Virus record (IMG/VR): IMGVR_UViG_3300044639_001522
Location: 1 to 34,556 of that record
Strand: one strand, 5' to 3'
Length of the DNA: 34,556 nt
Origin: a virus
A program made the translations under genes and the position numbers. The notes under the pieces are model-generated. The model was not told the DNA's origin, ran no database searches, and saw only the letters and a program-made list of their open reading frames with translations. Shown here piece by piece: positions 1-7,839 of this stretch. How positions within the stretch are numbered: position 1 is the first letter of the stretch; each line of letters opens with the position of its first letter.

Positions 1-412
1 TTAGATGCTTTATTTCAAACTGAGCATTGTGAATGATGATGTTGGCGTTTGGATCCGACTGCTTGAATACTTTCCGTAACACAGTGGAGACTTGCTCTTG
101 TGCCATAACTCTAGATTCATATCTTCTTTTGCCATCCATCATTGTTCTGGCGGCAGTAGGATTCGCTAAAGATATGCTGTTCTGAGTATAGTAATCGTTG
201 AGTCCACCGGGGCGTGAATGAAACTTGCTTGATTTATAATTTTTGTTTTGAAGGTTTAACTCAATCGAGTTGCCGGACGGGGTTACGATACCAGCCTGGA
301 CTACATTCCCGTACTCAACAGTGGCATCACTGGTCTCGATATCGAAACCAAACTGATTAGTGAAATATGACAGAAGATCTCTGCCAGAAGTTTTGTTCCT
401 GTTGCGAGCCAC
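1..412 (-). CDS. DEDD-type 3'-5' exonuclease-like protein (RNase H fold), 3' end cut by window edge
   Basis: The frame is open from a GTG at 410-412 through base 1, giving 137 codons with no stop, so the C-terminus lies outside the window. Residues 23-27 read FDIET, the usual form of the Exo I motif (D24, E26). Residues 125-133 read IIIHNAQFE, which resembles the Exo II motif of DnaQ/PolB-type proofreading exonucleases (HNAxFD), but with Glu at 133 where Asp is usual. In that family the acidic residues bind two metal ions for 3'-5' hydrolysis. Exo III would lie beyond the edge. The GTG follows the stop of the preceding gene by one base and has only a weak purine-rich site upstream; ATG codons at residues 91-92 are too far in to keep motif I. 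A nuclease-like gene is unusual just after tail chaperones, where a tape measure is expected. Family assignment is inferred from two motifs only. Confidence 0.55.
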   Translation of the reverse strand, partial: MARNRNKTSGRDLLSYFTNQFGFDIETSDATVEYGNVVQAGIVTPSGNSIELNLQNKNYKSSKFHSRPGGLNDYYTQNSISLANPTAARTMMDGKRRYESRVMAQEQVSTVLRKVFKQSDPNANIIIHNAQFEIKHL

Positions 413-413
413 T

Positions 414-1076
414 TTATCTTCTATTCCTTATGTTGAAGTCCCCGGACGGACTACCCCAGTCTGCCTCATGCATTGCGCCATTGTCTTTCGCAAAATTCAC
501 AGGAGTTTTAATCGCCTGGTCCAGATAATGATCCTGAGATAACTCATCTAGGTCCTTGAATATTTTACCACTATCGTCCACATGGTGACTAGTGACGCCA
601 CGGAATTCAAATGTCTTTCCAAGTATTTGCTCTGATTGAGCCAGTCGCTTAAGGATATCCTTCCATGTCATTTTCTCTAAGGCTTCAGGAAGGTAAGAAG
701 GAAATGCTTCACAAATAAAAATAATGGCTTGCTGGACTGCGTCTTGGAGGTGACCCCTTGCTTCGTCCAGTTCCTCGTTGGCTTGCTCTGGATGAACGGA
801 ACATGACATCTTAAGGATCAGCTGAACCACGGTAGATACGACGCCAGAAGCCAATAGTCCAGGACTAGCACCGCCAAGAATACTGTGTTCGATTACGCAG
901 TCTTCCCATATGTCGTCCTCTACAGCCCACCTGAATGTCGGATATGAAAGAATAATGTACTTTGCGGAAGTGTACTTTTGATATGGAAGCAGGCGAAATA
1001 GCACTCTCCCTGCTTCGTATTCAAATAAATATAAGTCTCGATTCTCCGCAAGTAGCTCGTCGAATCGCTGGTCCAC
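414..1076 (-). CDS. Putative tail assembly chaperone, downstream partner
   Basis: A 220-residue protein starting at GTG immediately after the TAA stop of the upstream gene and in the same reading frame. A possible Shine-Dalgarno (AGGA) lies in the last sense codons of that upstream gene. It is soluble and mostly helical by inspection, with no signal peptide or membrane segment. Residues 44-68 (SYPTFRW ... DCVIEHSI) resemble a segment seen in chaperones that act on the tape measure protein; the C-terminal third is polar. I do not recognise a domain with certainty. The call rests on position: two small non-virion-like genes after the tube genes are normally the chaperone pair that coats the tape measure during tail assembly. 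The in-frame single-stop arrangement differs from the usual programmed frameshift. Confidence 0.45.
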   Translation of the reverse strand: MDQRFDELLAENRDLYLFEYEAGRVLFRLLPYQKYTSAKYIILSYPTFRWAVEDDIWEDCVIEHSILGGASPGLLASGVVSTVVQLILKMSCSVHPEQANEELDEARGHLQDAVQQAIIFICEAFPSYLPEALEKMTWKDILKRLAQSEQILGKTFEFRGVTSHHVDDSGKIFKDLDELSQDHYLDQAIKTPVNFAKDNGAMHEADWGSPSGDFNIRNRR

Positions 1077-1586
1077 TTATAATTTCCTGACCAACGACAC
1101 AGCCATATCGGGCGGCATAAAATTAGATGCACGCAAGATGACTTCCTTTAGGGTTTCGATACTTCCTGCCGCCAATGCTCCGACGTTCACCTGAGACAAT
1201 TGAGGGTAGAGAACGCCCTTCATTACGATTGCTTCAGACTTCTTGTATTCATCTAGCTTGGCGATATTACCCATGAGCGCTCTCCATTCCTGTCTACGGA
1301 TCGGACGGAATAAGAAGTTCTCCTTGTCGGACATGGAAATGAAATACACTTCGTCTCCAGTAGATGACTTGAATGAATCTATCATCTCGGGAGTTGGGGC
1401 ATTCTTCATTTCAGCAAGAGCTTGAATAACAGGATCTGTCATTCTTAGTTTCTCTTGAATTTGGGCGTATAGTTGTTTTTCTTCTGCGGATAGAGCCTGA
1501 TAAACCTGCTCTTCTGGAGATAAATCCTCGTAGCTCTCTTCTACAAATTCCTGATTGTCAGCTTCTTCTTCATACTCATAACTCAT
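1077..1586 (-). CDS. Putative tail assembly chaperone, upstream partner
   Basis: A 169-residue protein with a very acidic N-terminus (about residues 1-30, rich in Glu/Asp/Tyr). A segment near residues 91-105 (FLFRPIRRQEWRALM) matches the R-P-x-x-R-x-E-W-R pattern I associate with phage tail assembly chaperones. These bind and protect the tape measure protein before the tube polymerises around it. The start is ATG at 1586 with an AAGGAG-type site a few bases upstream. The gene lies downstream of three tube-family genes and 33 bases after the last of them, consistent with the standard tube-chaperone-tape order. It ends in TAA with the next gene in the same frame (see findings). Confidence 0.6.
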   Translation of the reverse strand: MSYEYEEEADNQEFVEESYEDLSPEEQVYQALSAEEKQLYAQIQEKLRMTDPVIQALAEMKNAPTPEMIDSFKSSTGDEVYFISMSDKENFLFRPIRRQEWRALMGNIAKLDEYKKSEAIVMKGVLYPQLSQVNVGALAAGSIETLKEVILRASNFMPPDMAVSLVRKL

Positions 1587-1619
1587 AAAGTTCTCCTTTT
1601 TAAAATTGTAAGGGGTTTA

Positions 1620-2237
1620 CTATGAAATGTCACGAGCTATAAATGAATAGACTTCCATAACTGGTCGACCATCGCTTTGAATAACTTTTGATTTGCCCAA
1701 GATTTGAATTGAATTGATTTTTTCTCCGATTGTATCCGGACCTAAGTTGCCGTACCCAATCGTCATGTTAAAGCTGTGATGGTTCGTTCTTTCTGTTGTC
1801 TTCTTTACTGGACTTGTAGTGAACTTGGAAGTCATATCCCGTGCAACCTTGTCCAGGCTTCCTGGCGTCGCTGCAAAAAATAAGTCTAAGTTATACCGAG
1901 GGTCATTTTGAAATGTGTTATCGAGTGTATTAATGTCTTTATTATTTATTTCCGTCCTGGTTTTCTCAAGCTCTGACGGCGAAAGACTAAACCTTTTATT
2001 CCTTTCTAGTATCATCCAGAGATAGTTTGGCTCACGAAAATTAATTGCGAACTCGCCAGAAACACTAACAATCCCCTCTGCTATGAAGTCCCAGTGCTGA
2101 GACCCGTAGCCGTATATAGGCTGCTTGTTCTGCTGTATGTTCCACGATATAGACGCAACGTCATCTACCCATGTATCCCCAATAAACAAAGACGCCTGTG
2201 CTCCCGAGAAATATGTGCCGTTGATTTTAGCCGCCAT
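1620..2237 (-). CDS. Tail tube-family paralogue (third copy)
   Basis: A 205-residue protein with the same N-terminal pattern as the main tube protein: a YFSG start, then DVASISW, then a QPIYGYGSQ segment, then a G-V-S-V-S-G-E strand. In the tube at 3360-3962 the equivalents are FSG, IQAISYS, APVYTMG and G-I-A-G-S. Tube-fold proteins form the hexameric rings inside the sheath, and paralogues can form baseplate-proximal or distal rings. The middle (about residues 80-150) is polar and more divergent. It overlaps the preceding gene by one base (TAATG). It sits after the tube terminator, so it is probably made in smaller amounts than the main tube; that is inference. It could instead be a baseplate-tube initiator. 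Confidence 0.6.
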   Translation of the reverse strand: MAAKINGTYFSGAQASLFIGDTWVDDVASISWNIQQNKQPIYGYGSQHWDFIAEGIVSVSGEFAINFREPNYLWMILERNKRFSLSPSELEKTRTEINNKDINTLDNTFQNDPRYNLDLFFAATPGSLDKVARDMTSKFTTSPVKKTTERTNHHSFNMTIGYGNLGPDTIGEKINSIQILGKSKVIQSDGRPVMEVYSFIARDIS

Positions 2238-3274
2238 TAGAATAACCCTCTGCTTTCTCTTAGCATTATGTTTATTTCATCTGCATTCTCTGCAAATGGA
2301 TTTGTTATTTGAGTGTCAATGTTAAAGGTTGCATTTGAAGGAGAAGAGTCTGACCCTTTTTGTTCTGACTGAGCCGATTCTATTTCTTGCTCTAGCATGT
2401 TGGAAAACGTCTTGTAAGCGTTTCCTATCGCTCTCATCGGTAGCATTTCAGTTGCATAAAAATTCATTGAGTTCTGAGTCACAACCTGATCGATAGACAT
2501 GGTCTGACCTTCTGTTCCAATAAGGACATCAAACAAATGCAATGTCGAGTACGCGCCATATTCGTTTGCGAAAAGAAGGAGCACATTGAACGGCTTGATC
2601 TGATCGAGCATTCTGGCTTTGGGATGACTGCCCTTTAGGTTCTCGTCGCTATTAAGTTGGTGCAATTTATACAACTCGTGTTCTTGTAAGGTGTTAAAGA
2701 TCATTGTCCCAGCTACCGTTCGAGGTCCCTGTGTGTAACCTTTAGCTTGAACCTTGCCCAATGTTCTCACTGCAAAGTTCTCCCTAAATGAACTATATGA
2801 GATTGTATGAAGAGAGCCCAGGGGAAAGAATTGTATCTTACTTAATTCAGATAGTTCCGTCTCATATCTGGCTGTTGTTTCGTTTAGAGCTTTTGCTTCT
2901 TGCGTGTTTTGGCTAACCCCAGCCTGAAGGTCAGAGCTTAGGGCATTGGTTATTCCAAGAAGATTTTGCGCCAATCCGTCTCCATTGTAGAGGGGGTTGT
3001 TTGCTTCAAGTTGTGCTGCGTTTAATTGATCTGCATCTCTTTCGCCAATAATGGAAGAAGATGGGGGAGTGGGATTTGAGGCAAGGGCTCGCACTAGCTC
3101 TGTCTGTTCTTTCTTTATTTCTTCTAGTCTTTCTTTATTTTTCTTGATGGCGTTCTTGAGATCGAAGATGCGGAACCCTTGTGCCGGCGTTTGCTTGCCA
3201 CGGTAGGCTATCACTTGTACGTCCGAGCCTGAATAAGTAGTAACCTGGGAAATCTGGTTAGGTGAGTTCGCCAT
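2237..3274 (-). CDS. Tail tube-family paralogue with a helical insertion
   Basis: A 345-residue protein that aligns by eye with the main tube protein at both ends. Near the N-terminus it has YSGSDVQVIAYRGK against FSGVDITPIFQGK. Further on are SLHTISYSSF against EIQAISYSIN, then DQIKPFNVLLLFANEYGA against DQIPPFDIVLAAANEYGA, then MSIDQVVTQ against VSIDDIVTE. Between the first two segments lie about 125 extra residues (about 31-150) that look helical and charged, including a KKNKERLEEIKKEQTEL coiled-coil-like stretch. The C-terminal 50 residues are Ser/Gln/Asn-rich. The family builds the inner tube; a large insert suggests a special ring such as a tube cap, baseplate adaptor or terminator contact. 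The start is ATG at 3274 with AAGG upstream, beyond the terminator hairpin. Confidence 0.6.
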   Translation of the reverse strand: MANSPNQISQVTTYSGSDVQVIAYRGKQTPAQGFRIFDLKNAIKKNKERLEEIKKEQTELVRALASNPTPPSSSIIGERDADQLNAAQLEANNPLYNGDGLAQNLLGITNALSSDLQAGVSQNTQEAKALNETTARYETELSELSKIQFFPLGSLHTISYSSFRENFAVRTLGKVQAKGYTQGPRTVAGTMIFNTLQEHELYKLHQLNSDENLKGSHPKARMLDQIKPFNVLLLFANEYGAYSTLHLFDVLIGTEGQTMSIDQVVTQNSMNFYATEMLPMRAIGNAYKTFSNMLEQEIESAQSEQKGSDSSPSNATFNIDTQITNPFAENADEINIMLRESRGLF

Positions 3275-3291
3275 TGCTGTACCTTGAAATT

Positions 3292-3327
3292 AAAAAAGGG
3301 ACAGACACCTTTCGGCACCTGTCCCTT
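3292..3327 (-). terminator. Intrinsic terminator after the tail tube gene
   Basis: On the minus strand a 9-bp perfect stem (AAGGGACAG at 3319-3327 pairing with CTGTCCCTT at 3296-3304) continues inward through G-U and G-C pairs to a GAAA loop. It runs straight into a T-tract (3292-3297 is AAAAAA on the plus strand). This is a textbook rho-independent terminator, 32 bases downstream of the tube stop codon. It separates sheath and tube from the two tube paralogues. Confidence 0.9.
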
Positions 3328-3359
3328 AATAATACTCTAATCAAATTCTTATCGCAAGC

Positions 3360-3962
3360 TTAGTTTTCCATCGATGACTTAACGCTTGCAATGCGCTCTT
3401 CAGAGCTTGCATCAAAGTGCCAAGGAATAATAGAACGAGCAATATATGTGTATTGCTGCTCTGTTACGATATCATCAATACTAACACCAGAATTCTCGTT
3501 TAAAAGTTCTGCGCCAAAAATCTTCATAACACATTGAGCGCCGTATTCATTTGCAGCAGCAAGAACGATATCGAACGGAGGGATCTGATCTGCGTACCAT
3601 GGAGTTGCTAGTTCTTGGTTGAAACTGTTGTCCGCTGCACCTGCGGTGAACGGATTGTCAGTAAACAAAGAGTTCGCGCCAACTGCGTTACGAAGACCAG
3701 TCTCATCTTTATCGGCAGAGAAGCTAGCACCCTTGAATCTATCAAGCATAGAATGCTTGTCAAAAACAATAAAGATTAGACTTCCAGCGATTCCACGTTT
3801 CCCTCTTGCGAAAGAACGAGGATCGGCTTTGCCCATAGTATAGACAGGAGCTTTTTCACGGTTGATCGAATAAGAAATAGCTTGGATCTCACCGATCGGC
3901 TTTCCTTGGAAAATAGGAGTAATGTCTACCCCTGAGAAACTATTGAATGTTTTAGTTGCCAT
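3360..3962 (-). CDS. Tail tube protein (main copy)
   Basis: A 200-residue protein directly downstream of the sheath gene (20-base gap), the conserved position of the myovirus tube subunit. It has the beta-rich tube pattern: FSGVDITPIFQGK at the start, IQAISYS, a basic loop around residues 45-58 (PRSFARGKRG), a DIVLAAANEYGA strand, and a final segment near SIIPWHF. Six subunits per ring would line the DNA channel inside the contractile sheath. Its own terminator follows, as expected for a highly expressed virion protein. The Shine-Dalgarno is AAGGGG before ATG at 3962. The two following genes are paralogues of it. Confidence 0.8.
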   Translation of the reverse strand: MATKTFNSFSGVDITPIFQGKPIGEIQAISYSINREKAPVYTMGKADPRSFARGKRGIAGSLIFIVFDKHSMLDRFKGASFSADKDETGLRNAVGANSLFTDNPFTAGAADNSFNQELATPWYADQIPPFDIVLAAANEYGAQCVMKIFGAELLNENSGVSIDDIVTEQQYTYIARSIIPWHFDASSEERIASVKSSMEN

Positions 3963-3982
3963 GTTATGTACCCCTTACCTTA

Positions 3983-5836
3983 TTATTGTTTAGCCAAAGA
4001 AGTAATAATAGTAATTCTCTTGAGCTCGAAAGCCGGCACAATCACCAATTCTACTGTTGCATCACCTTGGATCTGCTGGGATACAGTGGCTGATACCTTA
4101 ACTTCAAAACGCTGGATAAATCCAAGCTCCTGAAGTCTTGCAAGCTCCCTAGTCATTCCTGTCTCAAGCGCAACACGAGCCGGAGCTGTGTTTGGTTCAC
4201 CAATGTATGGCTCTGCAACTGCACGAACTGAATCAACGACTTCTGCTACAATTCGCATAGTTGTCAATCGAGTGAAGTCACTATCATTACGAGCTGCTGT
4301 TGGAGCATCAGAAATCTTAAGGGTATCTTCTTTTTGCTTAACTGCAACATAATGAAACTTAGCCAAAGAGTTTAGCTTAGATTTACTGATTCTGAACGGA
4401 GCTCTAACTGAAGAAATAGTCTTGTTTGTAGGAGAGCTATTTGCAGGAAGAGCCGAGTATAGACCGCCGTAGTATGCAGCCATGCCAGCTTGATATCCAA
4501 AGCCATTTGAATCAGTGTTGTTGAAGAAAGTTAGAGGCATGGCAGTGATAGAGATGTATTTACCAATATCAATGATATGTCCGGCTCTATCTCTAACAAC
4601 ATCAGCGTTAGCTAAGAAGTTAGCGCCACTCGGCATTTTACCAGAGTAAGTAGCCGCGAAGCCCTTGTCTCTAGCAGGTGTTCCAGCCATAAATTTATTA
4701 CCAGCCAGTCCAGACCCCTGAGTAACCACAGTTCCTGCTGAACTAATTACCGGCTCTTTACCGATCCAGTTAGAGATATCTTTGGCAGAGTAAGATTTTG
4801 GACCTTTCGTTCCAATAACACCTGTTGCCTCGTTATCATTAACAGAGATTGAAAAGCAGAAGTTTGCCAACTGATATGCAAAGTTAACTTCAGAGAAGTC
4901 ACTTGCAACTAGTGGTGATCCATCAACTTTAGTTGAAGCAGAAGCAAGACCTGCACTTGGGTAGATTTCAGCAACGCCGTCGCTGTCAGTATCCCACCAG
5001 TACAACCATTCGCCATCGGCTTCTTCTTTATACATCTTCCCAAGAGCATCGCCAGGAGCGTTTGCTTTAGGGTAGTTTTTTCCAGCTGGAAGAGTAGTTC
5101 CAAGAACTACCGATGCGCCATCCACAACGTTCTTATCATCAAGATAAACATTCATTGGGATTACAATATCTACTTCATCGTTCTCAAGAGAACGGTAAGC
5201 ATCATCTAGTGCTTCGTATGTTTCCATCTTAGACATCGCAAGTCCATCGTCGCCTTCAATGAGGGTGGCAATAGGATCCGCAAGTGCAACAGCAGGGAAA
5301 GATAGAAAGTCTTCTGAATCCAGGGGATCCCCAATGTCGTCGCCGTCATTGAAGTCACCAGATACAATTACTTCGCCCAAATCAATAACGTCACCACCAG
5401 GGTTGTTATCATAGACAATAATTCCATTTGCATTTTTGATTTGCAAGTGGTTGTCTGAGCTTATGTATTTAGCAAAATAGGCGTCCCCAGCAGATCCATC
5501 CTTTAAAAGCGTTTCAATGCTTGTAGGATTAAGTGCCTGGTCAGCAGTACCAACGCCCAATAGGGTCGCTGATTTTGCACCAATACGTAAAAGAAATGTG
5601 TTCTGTGATCCACCGCCACGAGCTTCGTACATTCCGCGAACCAACGATCCTGCTTTACCGAATTGGTTTTCGCTTTCAGAAGATCTTATAACTGGAACTT
5701 TACGTCCAGTTACACCTTTTGAAGCAGTTCCCATTACGAGTACTAGAGGGGCGCTGTTTGTTACGGAAATCTGTAATCCACCATCTTGGAGTTCGTGGAT
5801 GATTCCAGGTAGGCTCTCAAAGTTATCTAGTGCCAT
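3983..5836 (-). CDS. Contractile tail sheath protein
   Basis: A 617-residue protein, within the range of phage sheath proteins. The N-terminus has an early segment (SAPLVLVMGTASKG, about residues 28-41) typical of sheath domain I, followed by GMYEARGGGSQNTFLLRIG. The C-terminus carries the conserved beta-sandwich that interlocks neighbouring subunits: residues from about 553 read TGMTRELARLQELGFI, followed by a FEVKVSATV strand and a closing ELVIVPAFELKRI strand. Residues 150-330 form an acidic surface-type insertion (many Asp and Glu). The sheath surrounds the tube and contracts at infection. It overlaps the neck gene by 14 bases, and the tube gene follows. Confidence 0.9.
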   Translation of the reverse strand: MALDNFESLPGIIHELQDGGLQISVTNSAPLVLVMGTASKGVTGRKVPVIRSSESENQFGKAGSLVRGMYEARGGGSQNTFLLRIGAKSATLLGVGTADQALNPTSIETLLKDGSAGDAYFAKYISSDNHLQIKNANGIIVYDNNPGGDVIDLGEVIVSGDFNDGDDIGDPLDSEDFLSFPAVALADPIATLIEGDDGLAMSKMETYEALDDAYRSLENDEVDIVIPMNVYLDDKNVVDGASVVLGTTLPAGKNYPKANAPGDALGKMYKEEADGEWLYWWDTDSDGVAEIYPSAGLASASTKVDGSPLVASDFSEVNFAYQLANFCFSISVNDNEATGVIGTKGPKSYSAKDISNWIGKEPVISSAGTVVTQGSGLAGNKFMAGTPARDKGFAATYSGKMPSGANFLANADVVRDRAGHIIDIGKYISITAMPLTFFNNTDSNGFGYQAGMAAYYGGLYSALPANSSPTNKTISSVRAPFRISKSKLNSLAKFHYVAVKQKEDTLKISDAPTAARNDSDFTRLTTMRIVAEVVDSVRAVAEPYIGEPNTAPARVALETGMTRELARLQELGFIQRFEVKVSATVSQQIQGDATVELVIVPAFELKRITIITSLAKQ

Positions 5837-6569
5837 TCTGATTCTCCTTATTTAGACTTGTCAGGCAAACGACTATATTGTTTATTGCTTGTTCGCTAAG
5901 TTCATACATTTTTTCTGTCCTTACATAAAAGATCAAAGACCTCATGTAGTAACCTTCGTTGCCGATTTGCTCAAACTTGTCTTCTTCTCGTTCATCAAAA
6001 AAGAATCTAGTTATGCCAATCCCTGCAAAATAATACCGATTACACTCCATTAAATCTTCGAACCACAGAGCAAGTTTATTTGCTTGAGTGGCTGATCGTG
6101 CAACAACTTGAAATCTTACAAGGTTATCAAACCATTGGGACTTAAGAATTGTAGCTCTGCCAGGATTCTTCGGGTCGTTAACAATCACATCTTTAATTGT
6201 CGGCTCGATTTCCCTTCTGGCTCTACTAAACGGCTCGTTCCCTCCGGCTGTTGTTCCTGGGGCTCTTCGTACTAAAGAGTACAAAACCACTCCACTTACA
6301 TCTTCCTTGGGATACTTAGGATGCTCCATGATCTTGCCACTAACATGTTCATCTTTTAGGATGACTTTTTTGTGGTTCTTGGCTTGATCAAAATCAACCA
6401 AAGCGGCAACTCCGTCTATAAACTCATCTATATCGCAGCTAACTGGAATTGATGACATAGAAGAAGATCTTCTAGCCGCCTTCTGATAGTCTCTTTGAAC
6501 TTGCCTAATTATTTCCTGCTTAATCTCGATTTGTTCTTGATCTAGCTCGGCGTTATAATCAAAGCTCAT
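5823..6569 (-). CDS. Tail terminator/completion-like neck protein
   Basis: A 248-residue protein immediately upstream of the sheath gene. Residues 145-172 (QWFDNLVRFQVVARSATQANKLALWFEDLM) match a pattern common in phage tail terminator or completion proteins, which cap the tube and sheath at the neck. The N-terminal 40 residues are helical and rich in Gln/Glu/Arg, followed by a hydrophobic beta-rich body. The start ATG overlaps the previous stop (ATGA, 6566-6569), which indicates translational coupling in the neck group. The role is supported by position and one motif region, not by a full family match. Confidence 0.5.
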   Translation of the reverse strand: MSFDYNAELDQEQIEIKQEIIRQVQRDYQKAARRSSSMSSIPVSCDIDEFIDGVAALVDFDQAKNHKKVILKDEHVSGKIMEHPKYPKEDVSGVVLYSLVRRAPGTTAGGNEPFSRARREIEPTIKDVIVNDPKNPGRATILKSQWFDNLVRFQVVARSATQANKLALWFEDLMECNRYYFAGIGITRFFFDEREEDKFEQIGNEGYYMRSLIFYVRTEKMYELSEQAINNIVVCLTSLNKENQNGTR

Positions 6570-7159
6570 TGTTGAAAACTCTCGCTGACGACAGAAATCA
6601 CTCTTATTCTATGATACTCTATTCTCCCACCATTGTCCAATCGGTACGGGTCGGCAGACAGAATATCATAGTGTTCAATGATCTCGGTCGGACTAGTAAG
6701 AAGTCCGGCAGGATCCTGCTTGAGTCTTATTACTTTGTCTAAGTTAGTTGGCATGGCTGTTTCTTGCTTGGAAGCCTTGATAAGAAAGTCCCACTCAAAG
6801 TACACAGCCTTATAGTCTACGGACGATTCGCCCGCGCTCTTGTATCTGTTGGTAATAGAGTATGCTTGCGAGTGATTCATAAACCCCTGTACAATGTAAT
6901 CGTCATAGAGGTAGCCATCGTTGGTGGAATGCATCGGGAGAATGTCGACTGGTATTTCTCCGCTGCGATTTGAATATGCATCGGGGTGTTTGACTGGCAG
7001 CCCCTTTCCATCTAGCCTGACTCTTCTATAAAGAAGCCACGTTGCAACATGATTAGTTTTATGCATTAAGTTCTTGAATTCTTTACGAAAGTTTACACCC
7101 CTCGTAGGAACAGAATACGGACCATTGGAAACGCTGCCTGTTCTATATGGATCATGCAT
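6566..7159 (-). CDS. Neck / head-tail connector protein
   Basis: A 197-residue protein between a probable connector gene and the tail terminator-like gene. The C-terminal half has strands around DKVIRLKQ and ILSADPYRLDNGGRIEYHRIRV, resembling small beta-barrel head-closure or neck proteins. The N-terminal 30 residues are polar (RTGSVSNGPYSVPTRGV) and may be a flexible arm. The start overlaps the upstream stop by one base (TAATG at 7157-7161) and the end overlaps the next gene by four bases. I do not recognise a specific family, so the neck role comes mainly from position. Confidence 0.45.
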   Translation of the reverse strand: MHDPYRTGSVSNGPYSVPTRGVNFRKEFKNLMHKTNHVATWLLYRRVRLDGKGLPVKHPDAYSNRSGEIPVDILPMHSTNDGYLYDDYIVQGFMNHSQAYSITNRYKSAGESSVDYKAVYFEWDFLIKASKQETAMPTNLDKVIRLKQDPAGLLTSPTEIIEHYDILSADPYRLDNGGRIEYHRIRVISVVSESFQQ

Positions 7160-7839
7160 TAACGTCTCCTATTGACTCCGTAAATCTTACCAAAATGCAC
7201 GACTCGTGACTCGCCCGATGTGTCGCCTGCAAGGTTCGTTTTCCATCGTCTACCGCCCAGCGGCTTATTAAAATCATTTGCCCCTTTATCTACTAATTCT
7301 GCCAATTTAGGAACATATGGTCTTGCATTAAGGTCCGTCAGACCAAGACAGTCCACTAAAGGTTGTAGGCAATTCCTAACTGCGTGTTCGTACTTAAATA
7401 GTTCGCATTCAAGACTGTTCATAAGCCTAGAAAGACCAGCTTCCACTGACATTCCTTCTCCCCTGGAGATTGAAAGATCACCAAGCTGCTTGAATACTTT
7501 ACCTTCTCCCGCTACAACAAATGCATCGGTATTGGCTATGACTGTTAGTGCAACCTTGATTGCAACCCATTGTCCTGCAAATCGTTCCCATTTGTCATCT
7601 CTGTGGCAGCTGGCTAAGTCTGCAGCCAACAATGAGTAGGTATGTATTAATTGATTCATAATCGAGTCGGGTATGGACGGGACATGTACTCCGACAATCC
7701 TTCTGATTTCTGCAGCAGATGTGTACATCGGTGACATCTCAGTCGTGAAATGACTTTCGAAAGGCGTCATTAAGGGGTCGTTGTCGACCGACTTGATCCC
7801 TTCTAAAAGATATAAGCTAACAATACTATTAATCTTCAT
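7159..7839 (-). CDS. Head-tail joining region protein, function unknown
   Basis: A 226-residue, mostly helical protein. I chose ATG at 7837-7839 rather than the upstream TTG at 7869: the ATG version starts MKINSIVSLYLLEG, overlaps the fibre-like gene by only 11 bases, and has GAGG upstream, although the spacing of about 12-13 bases is long. The C-terminus is basic (GGRRWKTNLAG ... GKIYGVNRRR). The residues between are leucine-rich and soluble, with paired cysteines (ASCHRD and SLECEL) but no metal-binding pattern. It is the first gene of a tightly overlapping trio leading to the sheath, so a neck or completion role is likely. The family was not recognised. Confidence 0.4.
   Translation of the reverse strand: MKINSIVSLYLLEGIKSVDNDPLMTPFESHFTTEMSPMYTSAAEIRRIVGVHVPSIPDSIMNQLIHTYSLLAADLASCHRDDKWERFAGQWVAIKVALTVIANTDAFVVAGEGKVFKQLGDLSISRGEGMSVEAGLSRLMNSLECELFKYEHAVRNCLQPLVDCLGLTDLNARPYVPKLAELVDKGANDFNKPLGGRRWKTNLAGDTSGESRVVHFGKIYGVNRRR

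Noticed and set aside
920-1132. Minus-strand 70-codon frame spanning the chaperone junction, as a frameshift product
   Set aside because: I looked for a slippery heptamer near AAATTATAA and found none. The main ORFs are already in one frame, so a shift would not fuse them.
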